A stretch of DNA of 64,000 nt from a bacterium (GTDB lineage: Bacteria > UBA10199 > JACPAL01 > GCA-016699445): positions 59,832 through 123,831 of the forward strand of contig DATIGE010000014.1 in assembly GCA_035454885.1 (NCBI GenBank), in the 5' to 3' direction. This document shows positions 25,320-34,725 of this stretch, one piece after another (within the stretch, counting starts at the first letter, position 1; every line of letters starts with the position of its first letter). The notes under the pieces are model-generated. The model worked only from the letters and a program-made list of their open reading frames with translations. It was not told the DNA's origin and ran no database searches. The position numbers and the translations under genes were made by a program.

Positions 25320-25915
25320 ATAAGAATCCGATTGACCGGCTTGTCTCGGCCTTGAGCCGGCTTCCGGGCATCGGGGAAAAATCCGCCACGAGGCTGGCCC
25401 TCTTCATTCTCAGGGACGCGAAGGGCCTTTCGGGCGATTTGATCGACGCCTTGACCCACGTCCGCGAGAAGGTCCGTTTCTGCCGGCTCTGCCAGAATCT
25501 CTCGGAAGACGAGCTTTGCCCGATCTGCGAGGACCCGCAGCGCGACCGCTCGCGCCTCTGCGTCGTGCAGGAACCCGTCGACGTCCTGATGGTGGAAAAA
25601 TCGGAGGAGTACCGGGGCCTCTATCACGTCCTCCACGGGGCCCTCTCGCCTCTGGACGGCGTCGGTCCCGAGGACATCCGGGCGGCGAACCTGCTCCAGC
25701 GCCTCCAGGACGGGGCCGTTTCCGAAGTGATTTTAGCGACCAACCCCAACCCCGAGGGCGAGGCCACGGCCCTTTACCTGCGCAAGGCCATCGCGGAGAC
25801 CGACCCACGCGTCAAGATCACGCGCATCGCCTCGGGAGTCCCCGTGGGCGGCTCCGTGGAATATACGGATTCCAAAACGCTCGCCCGGGCGCTGAGCAAC
25901 CGCAGGGATTTCTAA
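25316..25915 (+). CDS. recR: Recombination protein RecR
   Basis: A 199-residue protein of normal length. It has the N-terminal helix-hairpin-helix (LSRLPGIGEKSATRLA), the four-cysteine zinc finger (FCRLCQNLSEDELCPIC), the TOPRIM domain (LCVVQEPVDVLMVEKS, ATNPNPEGEATALYL) and the C-terminal GVPVGGSVEYTDSKTLARAL. It loads RecA at gaps with RecF/RecO. The start is a GTG overlapping the dnaX stop (GTGA), so it is translationally coupled. Confidence 0.97.
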   Translation: MNKNPIDRLVSALSRLPGIGEKSATRLALFILRDAKGLSGDLIDALTHVREKVRFCRLCQNLSEDELCPICEDPQRDRSRLCVVQEPVDVLMVEKSEEYRGLYHVLHGALSPLDGVGPEDIRAANLLQRLQDGAVSEVILATNPNPEGEATALYLRKAIAETDPRVKITRIASGVPVGGSVEYTDSKTLARALSNRRDF

Positions 25916-25929
25916 GGGGCTCGCGTCTT

Positions 25930-26142
25930 CTAGTCGAGACAGGTCCGGAGGCTCATCACCTGGCGGAGGCGCTCCTTCAAGCGCGGCAGGATCCGGTCGT
26001 CCAAGATGATCTGTTCGACCCTCTCGTCGGACTCCGGCAACTGCACGTACGCGCTGAAGTAGGTCCTCTTCCGCGAATCCAGGGCCTTCACGTAGAAAAC
26101 CCGGCAACCCTCCACCGTCGCGACCTCCAATAATTGAGTCAT
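25930..26142 (-). CDS. Small hypothetical protein
   Basis: A 70-residue ORF with a coherent composition: an N-terminal beta-rich part (LLEVATVEGCRVFYVKALDS, RTYFSAYVQL), then a charged helix (ERVEQIILDDRILPRLKERL). I do not recognise it. It converges with recR across 14 bp. Upstream of the ATG is only a weak AAGG. It looks like a real coding region but has no known family that I can name. Confidence 0.5.
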   Translation of the reverse strand: MTQLLEVATVEGCRVFYVKALDSRKRTYFSAYVQLPESDERVEQIILDDRILPRLKERLRQVMSLRTCLD

Positions 26143-26308
26143 GCCTTAACGGCTCTTCAAACGACGTGCCACAAGAGGCGGCGGTCGGCACTTTATCGTA
26201 TGTGTCCGGGACCCCACGGGAACTTTCCGAGGCCTTCGAAAAGACTGGCGCGAACGGGGACAAGATCCGTTGCGGGAGGGATAAAATTTCGCCCCTGGAT
26301 GGGAAAAA

Positions 26309-28045
26309 TCACCGCCGGTCGACGGGCAGCCGGACGGTGAAGCAGGTCCCTTTATTCACCCTACTCTCGACCTCGATCGTTCCATAATGTTGCTGCACGA
26401 TCTTGCGGACGATGGCGAGCCCCAATCCCAGCCCCCGCCGTTTGGTCGTAACGAAGTCGTCAAAAAGGGACGGCAGGCGTTCCGGGGGGATGCCCATGCC
26501 CGTATCCTGAAAGCGCGCCTCGGCCCATTCGGGCCCGGCGATCAGCGAGATATCGAGGCGGCCTCCCGTGGGCATGGCCTGGATCGCGTTCGAAATGAGG
26601 TTGGAAAAGACCCGGTTCAGGGCGTTGCGATCCCCCTTGACGCGGATGGTCTCCGCTTCGCCGGGCAGGTCGAGGCGGATCGCGACGCCCGCCTTGGACG
26701 CGGCGAGCTCAAAGGTCGCCACGCTCTCGCGGAGGACGCCCTCCAGGGGGAGAGGAACGGGCTGCAAGGGGACCTCGTGGGTGAGGTCGTGCAGGTTCTC
26801 CAGGAAGAGGTTGATCTTGGAAAACTCGCGCTCGACGGTCCGGCGGAAGGTTTGACGGATCTCGGCGTCGCCGTGCATCGAGTCCATGAGCCGGCTCACG
26901 TTTTCGATGGCCTGGATGGGATGTTTCAGGTCGTGGGCCAGGCCCGAGGCGATCCTTCCGAACATGGCGTGGCGCTCCTGCAAAATGAGTTCGGTCTGGA
27001 GGTCCTTCAACCGGACGGCCATCCGATTGAAGGCCGCGGCGAGGTCCCCGAACTCGTCGCCCGTCCGGAGGTTCACGCGATGGTCGAGGTTGCCCGACGC
27101 GAGCTCCCGCGTAGCTTCCACCAAGGTCCGGATCGGGTTCACGACGTTCCGCCGCCCTCCGGCGAGACCCAAGGCCATCGCCACGACGATCATCCCGGCC
27201 ATGGCCCCTCCGAGCAAGACCCCGATGCGCGTGGCGAGCGCATAGGCCTCCGACGTCGGCTGCTCGACGATCACGCTCCAGCGCAAAGGGTCCGGCAAAC
27301 GCGTGCCGACCGCGATGACCGGAACTCCTGAGGGATTGGCGAAAAGGGCCCCCGTCGGATTGAGAATTTCCGGAAGGACGCCCTTGGGCTCGAAGGGTCT
27401 CTGTTGGAAGACCTCTTTTTTCCGGTCGCCGTCCCCGCTGGCGATTAACCTTTCATCGGGGTCCAACACATGCAGGATGCCGTGTTTTCCGATGCGAATG
27501 TTGTCGACCAAGTACCACATCTGGAGGAGGTTCAAGTCGGCGACCAGGACGCCGCTCACGTCCCCGAGCGTGCGGATGGGCACGGCGACGTCCAGGGCGG
27601 GAGTGAGATCGTCCTTGATGAACACCTCCGACAGGGCGGTCCGGCCGGACTTGGCCTCCTCGAACACCTTCTTCTCCCGTTCCGACATCTCCTCCGGAGT
27701 GACCTCGGAGCTGGCCACGACGACGCCGTCCGGGTCGCGAATCTCGAGACGGTTGAATTCGTCAAAACGGTTGACCTGGTTTTTTAAAATTCTCTCCTTC
27801 TGCCAGGGCTTGAGATCGGCGTTGCTGATGTTCTCGGCGCCGGATTTCAGGACGGCGACGCCGTTGCGGACGTAGTGGTCGATCTCTTCGGCGGCCCGGC
27901 GGCTGACGTTGGCGTTGCCCTCCGTGACGGAGAGCTCGGTGGCGGTCCGGACCTGCCGGAAGGCGATCGTGCCGAATAGGATCAAAGGCAGAAACGACGC
28001 CGCAAGGAGAAGAAGGACCAGTTTGGTCGCGATCCGAAGTTGCAT
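26309..28045 (-). CDS. Membrane sensor histidine kinase with Cache-type sensor domain
   Basis: A 578-residue two-component kinase: helix 1 (about 8-30), a large extracytoplasmic domain (about 35-268) with a Cache/PDC pattern (FNRLEIRDPDGVVVASS, HGILHVLDPDERLIAS), helix 2 (about 272-296), HAMP (297-350), a HisKA dimerisation helix with phospho-acceptor His371 in ASGLAHDLKHPIQ, and a HATPase domain (NLISNAIQAM, DTGMGIPPE, GLGLGLAIVRKI). Similar kinases pair with NtrC-type regulators, but the only one in the window (34726-36159) is not adjacent. Confidence 0.92.
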   Translation of the reverse strand: MQLRIATKLVLLLLAASFLPLILFGTIAFRQVRTATELSVTEGNANVSRRAAEEIDHYVRNGVAVLKSGAENISNADLKPWQKERILKNQVNRFDEFNRLEIRDPDGVVVASSEVTPEEMSEREKKVFEEAKSGRTALSEVFIKDDLTPALDVAVPIRTLGDVSGVLVADLNLLQMWYLVDNIRIGKHGILHVLDPDERLIASGDGDRKKEVFQQRPFEPKGVLPEILNPTGALFANPSGVPVIAVGTRLPDPLRWSVIVEQPTSEAYALATRIGVLLGGAMAGMIVVAMALGLAGGRRNVVNPIRTLVEATRELASGNLDHRVNLRTGDEFGDLAAAFNRMAVRLKDLQTELILQERHAMFGRIASGLAHDLKHPIQAIENVSRLMDSMHGDAEIRQTFRRTVEREFSKINLFLENLHDLTHEVPLQPVPLPLEGVLRESVATFELAASKAGVAIRLDLPGEAETIRVKGDRNALNRVFSNLISNAIQAMPTGGRLDISLIAGPEWAEARFQDTGMGIPPERLPSLFDDFVTTKRRGLGLGLAIVRKIVQQHYGTIEVESRVNKGTCFTVRLPVDRR

Positions 28046-28158
28046 GGGAACCGTCGCGGCATTATGATGGATCGGCTCTGAAAAACAATCATCAAAGATC
28101 CCTCAGGGCTTCCTTCTGGGACGGAATCGCCTGGTCGCTCACGGTCGGATTCGGAGAA

Positions 28159-29364
28159 ATGTTTTTCGGGCCGCTGGCGATTTTTCTGGGCGCGGCCGAC
28201 GTCGCGGTCGGGCTCCTGGCCACCCTTCCCCAAGTCACCGGCGATCTCTGCCAACTTGCGACTTCTTTCCTCGTCAAGATCTTCGGATCCCGAAAGAAGC
28301 TGGTCCTGTCCGGGATCGGCGGCCAGGCGGCGTGTCTTCTGGGGGCCATCGCCCTCGTTCTCCGGCCCTGGCACGGGCTCGCGGTCCTCATGGTCCTGTC
28401 GATCCTCTACTGGTCGGCTTGGATGGTGATCACGCCGGCCTGGCAGAGTTGGATGGGCGACCTCGTGCCGGCTTCCGAACGAGGCCGCTATTTCGGATGG
28501 AGAAGCCGTTGGATCCAGATCGCCACCTTCGGCGCGCTCGTGGTGGGCGGCCTTCTTCTCGAATTGTTCCGCAGCCGCAATGCCGCCCTGGGTTTCGCCT
28601 GGCTCATGGCCTTGGCCCTGCTGGGTCGGTTGCTTTCGCTCGTCTTCGTCGGATTTCAGAAAGACATCCGGGAGACGTCGGACGATTCCGATGAAAACTA
28701 CACGTTCGGCGACTTCGTCAAAAGCCTTCGCAGCAACAACTTCGGTCGCTTCGTCCTCTTCACCGCCCTTTTCGCCGCCGCCGTCAACGTCTCCGGCTCC
28801 TACTTCGTCCCTTTCGTTCTGGACGAACTCAAGTTCGGCTACGCCCGTTTCATGATCCTCCTGGCGCTGATGTTCGGAACGAAGTTCCTGACCATGCCCA
28901 TGTGGGGCCATCTCTCGGACCGTTACGGCAGCCGCCGTCTTTTCGCCCTTTCCTGCGCCTTCTTCTGCCTGCCGCCTCTCTTGCTTTTGGTCTCCCGGCA
29001 CTTCGTCTACCTGTTCCTCGTCCAAATCGTCGGGGGTCTCGCGGTCGGCGGCTTCGAGCTCTGCTCCTTCAATTTTCTGCTCGACAACACCGAACCGAAA
29101 CACCGCACGCGAGCGGCCGCCTATTACCAGGTACTGACGGGATTGGGCATCGTCGGCGGGGCCGTGACGGGCGGCCTCCTCCTCAAACACGCGCCGTGGG
29201 GGCTGATGCCGTTCACGGCGGTTTTCCTGATCTCGGGCGTTCTGCGGCTCTTTCTCTGGCTCGCCCTGATTCCGGGCATCCGGGAGATCCGTAAGGTCCC
29301 GCACGTGACCTATCGCGAGCTGGCCGGGCGGCTGGTTCGCTTTCAGAAATCGATCACGGAGTAG
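28159..29364 (+). CDS. Major facilitator superfamily transporter
   Basis: A 401-residue MFS carrier with about 11-12 helices. The loop between helices 2 and 3 (VKIFGSRKKLVL), the SERGRYFGWRSRW loop and the second-half MWGHLSDRYGSRRLF motif A are visible. The ATG at 28159 cuts into the first helix: the same frame codes upstream for SFWDGIAWSLTVGFGE, which this family normally has. The native start is probably a CTG at 28078 or another non-standard codon. The substrate cannot be assigned. It overlaps the solute-binding protein gene at its 3' end by 11 bases. Confidence 0.8.
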   Translation: MFFGPLAIFLGAADVAVGLLATLPQVTGDLCQLATSFLVKIFGSRKKLVLSGIGGQAACLLGAIALVLRPWHGLAVLMVLSILYWSAWMVITPAWQSWMGDLVPASERGRYFGWRSRWIQIATFGALVVGGLLLELFRSRNAALGFAWLMALALLGRLLSLVFVGFQKDIRETSDDSDENYTFGDFVKSLRSNNFGRFVLFTALFAAAVNVSGSYFVPFVLDELKFGYARFMILLALMFGTKFLTMPMWGHLSDRYGSRRLFALSCAFFCLPPLLLLVSRHFVYLFLVQIVGGLAVGGFELCSFNFLLDNTEPKHRTRAAAYYQVLTGLGIVGGAVTGGLLLKHAPWGLMPFTAVFLISGVLRLFLWLALIPGIREIRKVPHVTYRELAGRLVRFQKSITE

Positions 29365-30934
29365 GGGCGGCCCAAACCTTCACCAGGTCCCTCAGACTCT
29401 CCATGCGCTTTTCCGGCACGTCGCGGAAACGCGCCTGAAGGGCCACGGGCATGTTTCTCCAGAACAGGAAGATGCCCGGGGGATCGTCGTGGATGACCTT
29501 TTGGAACTGCTGGAAGGCCTCCCGGCGTCTCGCCGGATCCACTTCGAACCTCGCTTCATCGAGGAGACGGTCCACCTCCGCATTCCGATAGGAGCAGAAG
29601 TTGAGCCCCGCCTGGATCTGGCTGGAATGCCAATAGGTGAAGTTGCTGTCGTAGAGGGAGCGGACGACCATGATCGCGAGGTTGGCGTCAAACCCCCTTT
29701 CGCGAACGACCACCCGGACGTACTCGTCGAACGGCAACTCCTTGATGGCCATCCTCACCCCAATTTCCCCCAATTGTTGTTGGGTGATTCGGAGGGCCTT
29801 CGACGTAAGTTCCTCGCCTTTAACGGCGTAGGCGTTGAATTCGAATTTCCGGCCGCCCTTATCCAGAATGAAGTCGTCATCATGATCCGCCCAGCCTGCC
29901 TGAGACAAAAGTTTTAACGCTTCTTGCGGCTTGTAAGGATAAGGTGTCACCGCAGGATTGTGGCTCTCGTGACTTTCATCGGCTGTACCGGCTGCAATTT
30001 CACCCTTTCCCTTCAGGATCCGCTCAATCAGCATCTGCTTGTCGATGGCGAGATTCAGGGCCTGACGAACCCTTGGATCGGTGAAAAGCTTGTTATCATG
30101 GTTCAGGAACACCATATAGAGAAGCGGGTACCAGTTGTCGTACACACGAATGGAGCGGATCTGCGAAAGAGCCCCGTAATCCTCCGGGTTCAGCAGGAAA
30201 GCCATGTCGATGTTGCCGGCGATCAAATTATTGATGCTGGCGGTCTCGCTGGCCAGCACCTTGACCACAATCTGGTTCAGGTACGGCCGACCACCGAAGT
30301 ACCGTTCATTCGACTCCAACACGATTTGCTTGTCGTCTTGACTCACGAAGCGATAGGGACCACTGCCGATCGGATGTTTGTTGAAGGAGGAGAAGTCGGG
30401 ATCGTTTTGGAGGAGCTTCTTGGGCGCGATCCCGATGACTCCAAGGCTGTCCCAAAGGAGGCTGTCAGCCTTGTCAAAAGTAATACGAAGGGTCCAGGGG
30501 TCGACGGCTTCAATCTGACGGACATTTTTCAGGGCATAGGCGTATCCGCTTCTTTCCGTCTTCTGAATGGTATCGAGGGTGAACTTCACATCTTCCGAAG
30601 TGAGAGGCGAGCCGTCATGAAAGACCGCTTCTCTCCTCAAATGGAAGGTCCATAAAAGGCCATCGGGGGAAACATCCCATGTCTCGGCGATCTCAGGGCT
30701 GATCGCACCGTCTTCATTGATCCTTACAAGCGTATTGAAGATCAAATCCAAAAGATTGGCGGATATGGTGGAGTCCGTCGTGATCGGATTGATTTCGGAC
30801 GGAGCGAAAAAAATGCCTACGGTCAGCTTGCCGCCGAAATGCTTCTTCTCATTGCCGTTCTTGCCTTGAGAGCAAGCGGAGAGAAAGCAGAATAGGGCTA
30901 ATGCGGTGGATAGGACTGTGCTTTGTCGCTTCAC
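29354..30934 (-). CDS. ABC transporter solute-binding lipoprotein, family 5 (peptide/nickel type)
   Basis: A 526-residue lipoprotein precursor (MKRQSTVLSTALALFCFLSAC; lipobox LSAC). The mature protein is a class C solute-binding protein of the OppA/DppA type: LTVGIFFAPSEINP, VSPDGLLWTFHLRREAVFHDGSPLTSEDVKFTLD, GSGPYRFV, RQALNLAIDKQMLIERIL and YRNAEVDRLLDEAR. It captures oligopeptides or similar small ligands in the periplasm. No permease or ATPase gene is adjacent. It lies downstream of the radical SAM enzyme and the 22-codon ORF, so a modified peptide is an attractive but unproven ligand. The start is GTG. Confidence 0.9.
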   Translation of the reverse strand: MKRQSTVLSTALALFCFLSACSQGKNGNEKKHFGGKLTVGIFFAPSEINPITTDSTISANLLDLIFNTLVRINEDGAISPEIAETWDVSPDGLLWTFHLRREAVFHDGSPLTSEDVKFTLDTIQKTERSGYAYALKNVRQIEAVDPWTLRITFDKADSLLWDSLGVIGIAPKKLLQNDPDFSSFNKHPIGSGPYRFVSQDDKQIVLESNERYFGGRPYLNQIVVKVLASETASINNLIAGNIDMAFLLNPEDYGALSQIRSIRVYDNWYPLLYMVFLNHDNKLFTDPRVRQALNLAIDKQMLIERILKGKGEIAAGTADESHESHNPAVTPYPYKPQEALKLLSQAGWADHDDDFILDKGGRKFEFNAYAVKGEELTSKALRITQQQLGEIGVRMAIKELPFDEYVRVVVRERGFDANLAIMVVRSLYDSNFTYWHSSQIQAGLNFCSYRNAEVDRLLDEARFEVDPARRREAFQQFQKVIHDDPPGIFLFWRNMPVALQARFRDVPEKRMESLRDLVKVWAAPTP

Positions 30935-30972
30935 ACCGCGAATCTGTTACATCGGCTCATGGTCGACAAGTC

Positions 30973-31007
30973 AAAAAGGGATCGGCGAAACGCCACCGAC
31001 CCCTTGA
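30973..31007 (-). terminator. Terminator-like hairpin after the 22-codon ORF
   Basis: On the minus strand AAGGGGTC + GGCG pairs with CGCC + GATCCCTT (a three-base bulge and one G-T pair), and the hairpin ends in TTTTT at 30977-30973. It starts 8 bases after the stop of the small ORF and would separate it from the solute-binding gene. The T-run is short, so termination may be partial. Confidence 0.45.
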
Positions 31008-31014
31008 AGCTTGG

Positions 31015-31083
31015 TCAAAACACCATCGGACGACACACCGCCGGCTTCGGGTCGCTGATCTTCTTCCCTTTCTTGATGGTCAT
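31015..31083 (-). CDS. Putative 22-residue peptide, candidate RiPP precursor
   Basis: A 22-codon ORF beginning MTIKKGKK and ending PAVCRPMVF, 33 bases after the radical SAM stop and in the same direction. A GGGGGTG ribosome binding site lies 6 bases before the ATG. It is basic in the first half, has one Cys, and Pro residues flank the candidate core KPAVCRPM. A terminator-like hairpin follows. The position is what is expected for a substrate of the upstream SPASM enzyme. With no homologues to hand I cannot exclude a chance ORF. Confidence 0.45.
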   Translation of the reverse strand: MTIKKGKKISDPKPAVCRPMVF

Positions 31084-31116
31084 GACGAACACCCCCCCTC
31101 GTCGATCTAATCGGCT

Positions 31117-32508
31117 CTAGGCCGCATCCTCCGCGGTCGATGCGACCGTCTTCTCATCGCTTAAAACCCGGATCTCCCTCTGCATGAACGCCTCGGTCGA
31201 CTGCTCCAGGAACTTGGCCTCGCAGTTCTTGATCTCAAGACTCCCCGTCTTGTTCACGGCGCTGTAGCGGCAGCCTCCGGCGCAGTTGGGGAGGAAATGA
31301 CAGCTCTCGCAGTCGTCGTCCCACTTCTTGGTGGCGACCTGCCACTCGCCCTGGGCGTTGTAGTCGTCTTCATCCACCCGCCCGGCCGCCAGGTTACGCA
31401 GTCCCACGAACGCGGGGCACTTGTAGACGCTTCCGTCCGGGCCGATGGTGAAGGAATGGCGCGAGTGATACTCGCACGGCCCCATCTCGGGCCGGTTCTG
31501 GGTGGGCATCTCCTCCACGAAGAGCTTGTCTTCGAGGGCCTGCATCGCGTCGATCTGGGTCTGGTTGAACGAGCAGACTTCGCAGAAGGAGCTCACGCGG
31601 CCCTGGCGCTGAGAGGCGATCTCCGGATTCACCGCCATGATGGGCTTGAAGCGCGCCACCATGATCTTCGAGGCGAACGGGCTTTTCTTGAGCCGTTCGA
31701 TCAAGCCGAACATGCTGCCGTAGTTTTCATGATCGAAATTACCGCCGATGGCGATCTTCAGCCGCCCGCCGCATTGTTCGTGGATGTTGCAAAGGTTGTC
31801 GTAGATCGTGTCGAACGTCCCCTCCCGGTTGTGGCGGATGCGCTTCTTGTCGTGGGCCTCGCGGTCCCCGTCGAAGGTGATCTTCACCCATTGGAAGCCG
31901 TAGGGGATCATCTCATTCACGAACGCCGGGGTGAGAAGGACGCCGTTGGTGATCATCCCCAGGGTCAGCGGAATGCCCTGTTTCGACGTGTGTTCGTGAA
32001 GGGCTTTTCCGATTTGTTTCAGCGTCTCCGGCTGCAGGAGCGGCTCGCCGCCGAAGAAGTGGATGTGAAGCGTCTGCGGTTTCACGCGGTCGATCCGGTT
32101 TTTCACGTAGGCGATCGTCTTCCCCACCGTCTCCGGCTTCATGACGCCGCCTTCGCGCACCTCGTTTTCGAAGCAGTAGTCGCAGGCCAGGTTGCAGGCC
32201 ATCGTCGGCAGGATGGTCACCTGCATGATGTCCGTACGCTCGCGGATCTTCGTCTGGTACCAATCCTCGAATATCTTCTGTTCGTCGGCCTCGTCTTCTA
32301 GCAAGAGCCCCATGTCGAGGAGATCGGGGACCGCCGCCTGCTCCTTGGCCGTAAGCGGAAAGCGGTTTCGAATCTTGTCGAAGAGGATCGCCGGATTCAG
32401 ATCCGGGTCGTCGAAGAGGACGCGGTGGTCGTGAAGCGTGTTATAAAGGAGGTACTTGCCCGGCTCGTCCTTGGCAGCGGTCAGGATATTGAATTTTGAC
32501 GGCTTCAT
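31117..32508 (-). CDS. Radical SAM/SPASM peptide-maturase-like protein
   Basis: A 463-residue radical SAM enzyme. The 4Fe-4S/SAM motif CNLACDYC is at residues 105-112, followed by FFGGEPLL and ITNGVLL strands. A C-terminal SPASM domain (about 343-435) supplies seven cysteines for auxiliary clusters: GPCEY, YKCPAF, CESCHFLPNCAGGC and KNCEAK. Residues 1-90 (YLLYNTLHDHRVLFDD, LLDMGLLLEDE) look like a PqqD-type peptide-recognition domain. That layout is typical of enzymes that install cross-links in ribosomal peptides. Its own ATG has no good ribosome binding site; an overlapping small ORF upstream has one. Confidence 0.88.
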   Translation of the reverse strand: MKPSKFNILTAAKDEPGKYLLYNTLHDHRVLFDDPDLNPAILFDKIRNRFPLTAKEQAAVPDLLDMGLLLEDEADEQKIFEDWYQTKIRERTDIMQVTILPTMACNLACDYCFENEVREGGVMKPETVGKTIAYVKNRIDRVKPQTLHIHFFGGEPLLQPETLKQIGKALHEHTSKQGIPLTLGMITNGVLLTPAFVNEMIPYGFQWVKITFDGDREAHDKKRIRHNREGTFDTIYDNLCNIHEQCGGRLKIAIGGNFDHENYGSMFGLIERLKKSPFASKIMVARFKPIMAVNPEIASQRQGRVSSFCEVCSFNQTQIDAMQALEDKLFVEEMPTQNRPEMGPCEYHSRHSFTIGPDGSVYKCPAFVGLRNLAAGRVDEDDYNAQGEWQVATKKWDDDCESCHFLPNCAGGCRYSAVNKTGSLEIKNCEAKFLEQSTEAFMQREIRVLSDEKTVASTAEDAA

Positions 32509-32548
32509 GGCACTGGCAAACCTTGCAATCCGCGCACCAAGGAGACAT
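32441..32548 (-). CDS. Possible 35-codon Cys-rich leader ORF overlapping the radical SAM start
   Basis: An ATG at 32548 with an AGAGGGT ribosome binding site 4-5 bases upstream opens a 35-codon frame different from the radical SAM frame and overlapping its first 68 bases. It begins MSPWCADCKVCQC, with five cysteines in all. It may be a leader peptide that couples translation into the enzyme gene, or a coincidence. No homologue is known to me. Confidence 0.25.
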   Translation of the reverse strand: MSPWCADCKVCQCHEAVKIQYPDRCQGRAGQVPPL

Positions 32549-32581
32549 TTTTACCCTCTAGCGCCTCTTCATGAGGCCAAA

Positions 32582-32672
32582 AGTTGGAACATATTAGTAC
32601 ATATGAACTTATTAATATTATTAATGAATTAATATATTAAGTTTATTAAGTATCAATTCGATCAATACAGAC
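32582..32672. promoter_or_regulatory. AT-rich intergenic regulatory segment upstream of the radical SAM gene
   Basis: About 90 bp of very low GC in an otherwise GC-rich window, between the TonB receptor end and the radical SAM gene. It contains a perfect 12-bp palindrome TTAATATATTAA at 32629-32640 and repeated ATTAAT units. On the minus strand TTGATA followed 17 bases later by ATTAAT could be a promoter reading toward the radical SAM gene. No gene is seen in 32549-32741. Confidence 0.45.
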
Positions 32673-32741
32673 ATGGATGACGAGAGACGGCGGTTCTTGC
32701 TTGGATAAGTTTTTAGTCAGTCGCGGAAAAAGATGCCCCTC

Positions 32742-34725
32742 TTAGAAGGAGGCCTTGGCGCCGGCGAGGAAGGTGATGCCGGGGGCGGGGAAACCGAATT
32801 TTTCTTCGTAGCGGTCGTCCAGGAGGTTCTCGAGCTTGACGTAGACCCGGCCGCTCTTCATCGCCAGACGGTCGCGGAAGATCTCGTAGGAGGCGGCGAG
32901 GTCCACCTTGACGTAGCCGGGCACGGTCCCCGAGGCGGAGGTTTGGCCATCGGGATCGATGAAGAGGACGTTCAGGTCCCCCCCCGAGGTGCTGATGACC
33001 GACGGCACGGTCCGGTTGCCGACAATGTTCACGTCCGCGCGCACCGTCAGGCGGTCGGTGGGCTCGGCCTGAACGAACAGAGCGCCGCGATGCCTCGGCC
33101 GGTCCGCGAGCCTGAGCCCCGTCGCCTCGTCGATCGCGCGGAGAAAGGTGTAGTTGCCTCCGGCCTTGAGCCACCGGAACGGTTTCACGGACGCGCCGAT
33201 CTCCACGCCCGTGCTGTAGGCGTCCCGAATGAATTGGAGGCCATCGAAGAGCCGGTCGTAGTCGATGTAGAAGAACGTGGCGGAGAGCTCGGCCCAATCC
33301 CCGACCTTCTGCTCCACCCCCGCCTCGTAACTCTGGGACAGCTCGGCCTCCAGCCGCACCGCCTGAAAGAAGGGATCGTTCGTCTCGCGCAAGAGCACCT
33401 GGTCGAAGAACTCGAGCACCGTGGGCGCGTGGAATCCTTCGCCGTAGCTCCCGCGGAGCGTCGTCTTGGTCCCGGGAATCTTGACGAGGACCGAGGCCGC
33501 GGGGCTCCATTCGTGGCCGAAGGTGGTGTTGGAGTCGTAGCGGACGCCGCCGGTCAGGATCAGTTTTTCCTCGAAGAAACGGAAATTCTGCTGAACGTAC
33601 GGGGCGTAGTTTTGGCGCGCGCCCTCCTGGCCGGGCGCCGGAAACTCGACGCCGCCAAAATCGGTGAAATGCAGGCGCTCGTCCTCAAACTCGAAACCGG
33701 CCGTCACCTGCGTGGAGAAGGCGGGCGATTCGTAGGCCGAGAAAAAATTGCGGAGATCGAGCGTGTTCCTCAGTCCCCGCCCGCTGAAGTCCTGGTCGCC
33801 CGGAAAGAATCCCGGGTCCGCCGTGTCGCCCGCCGAGGTGTTTTCCAGGTCCTCCAGGTCCAAAAAAAGGCCGTAGTGAAGTTCCGCGTTCCACCAGGGC
33901 CTCGGGGCGCCCTTGACCGAGAGATGGGTGATGACCTTGTCCGAATGAAAGCGGCTGTCGTTGTCGGGGTCGATCTTGACCAGGATCGACCCCGTCGCCG
34001 GGTCGAAGGAAGACTGGAACTCGTAGAAAAGCTCCTGGTCCGACCGGAGGTAGTTGACGCCCGCCGCCACCTCGATCTCCGGCAGAAAGCGGTAACCGAA
34101 ATTCGCGGAGACGGCCGTCTCCCCGAAGCGGTCGCGGTCGAAGCGCCCGCCCTGGTCCGTGCGCGAGGCGCCGCCGCTGAACCGGAACTTTCCGGCCTGA
34201 AACGCCCCGTCCACGGTCTCGCGGAACGTCTCAAGATTGCCCCCTTCGAAGGACGCCGAGAACGTGGGGGTTTCCGAGCCCTTGCGCGTGATGATGTTGA
34301 TGACGCCGCCGACGGCGTCGGAGCCGTACAGGACGCCCTGGGAGCCGCGGACGATCTCGATCCTTTCGACGTTCTCCAGGGGGATCGCCGACAGGAACGC
34401 GGCCCGCCCCTCGGAGACGTTGTTGACGGGAACCCCGTCGATCAGGATCAGCACCTCGTCGCGGTCCGCCCCGCGGAGCCGCACGTCGGTGTCGTCGCCG
34501 AGGGAACCCGAGGAGATGACGTCCACGCCCGCGGCGCTGCGCAACACCTCGGGAACGGTGCGCGCCTGCCGGCTCTCGATCTCCTCGCGGGAGATCACGG
34601 TCGCCGAGGCGGCCACGGCGTCGAGCGGGCGTTCCTGTTTGTCGGCGGTGACGAGAACGGGCGGGAGGACGGTTTCGGCGCGGGCGGGCAACGAAAACAA
34701 GACGGCGGAGAGGAAAACGGCGGCC

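Noticed and set aside
29354..30934. A full peptide ABC importer operon
   Set aside because: Only the solute-binding protein is present; the flanking genes are an MFS carrier and a radical SAM enzyme.
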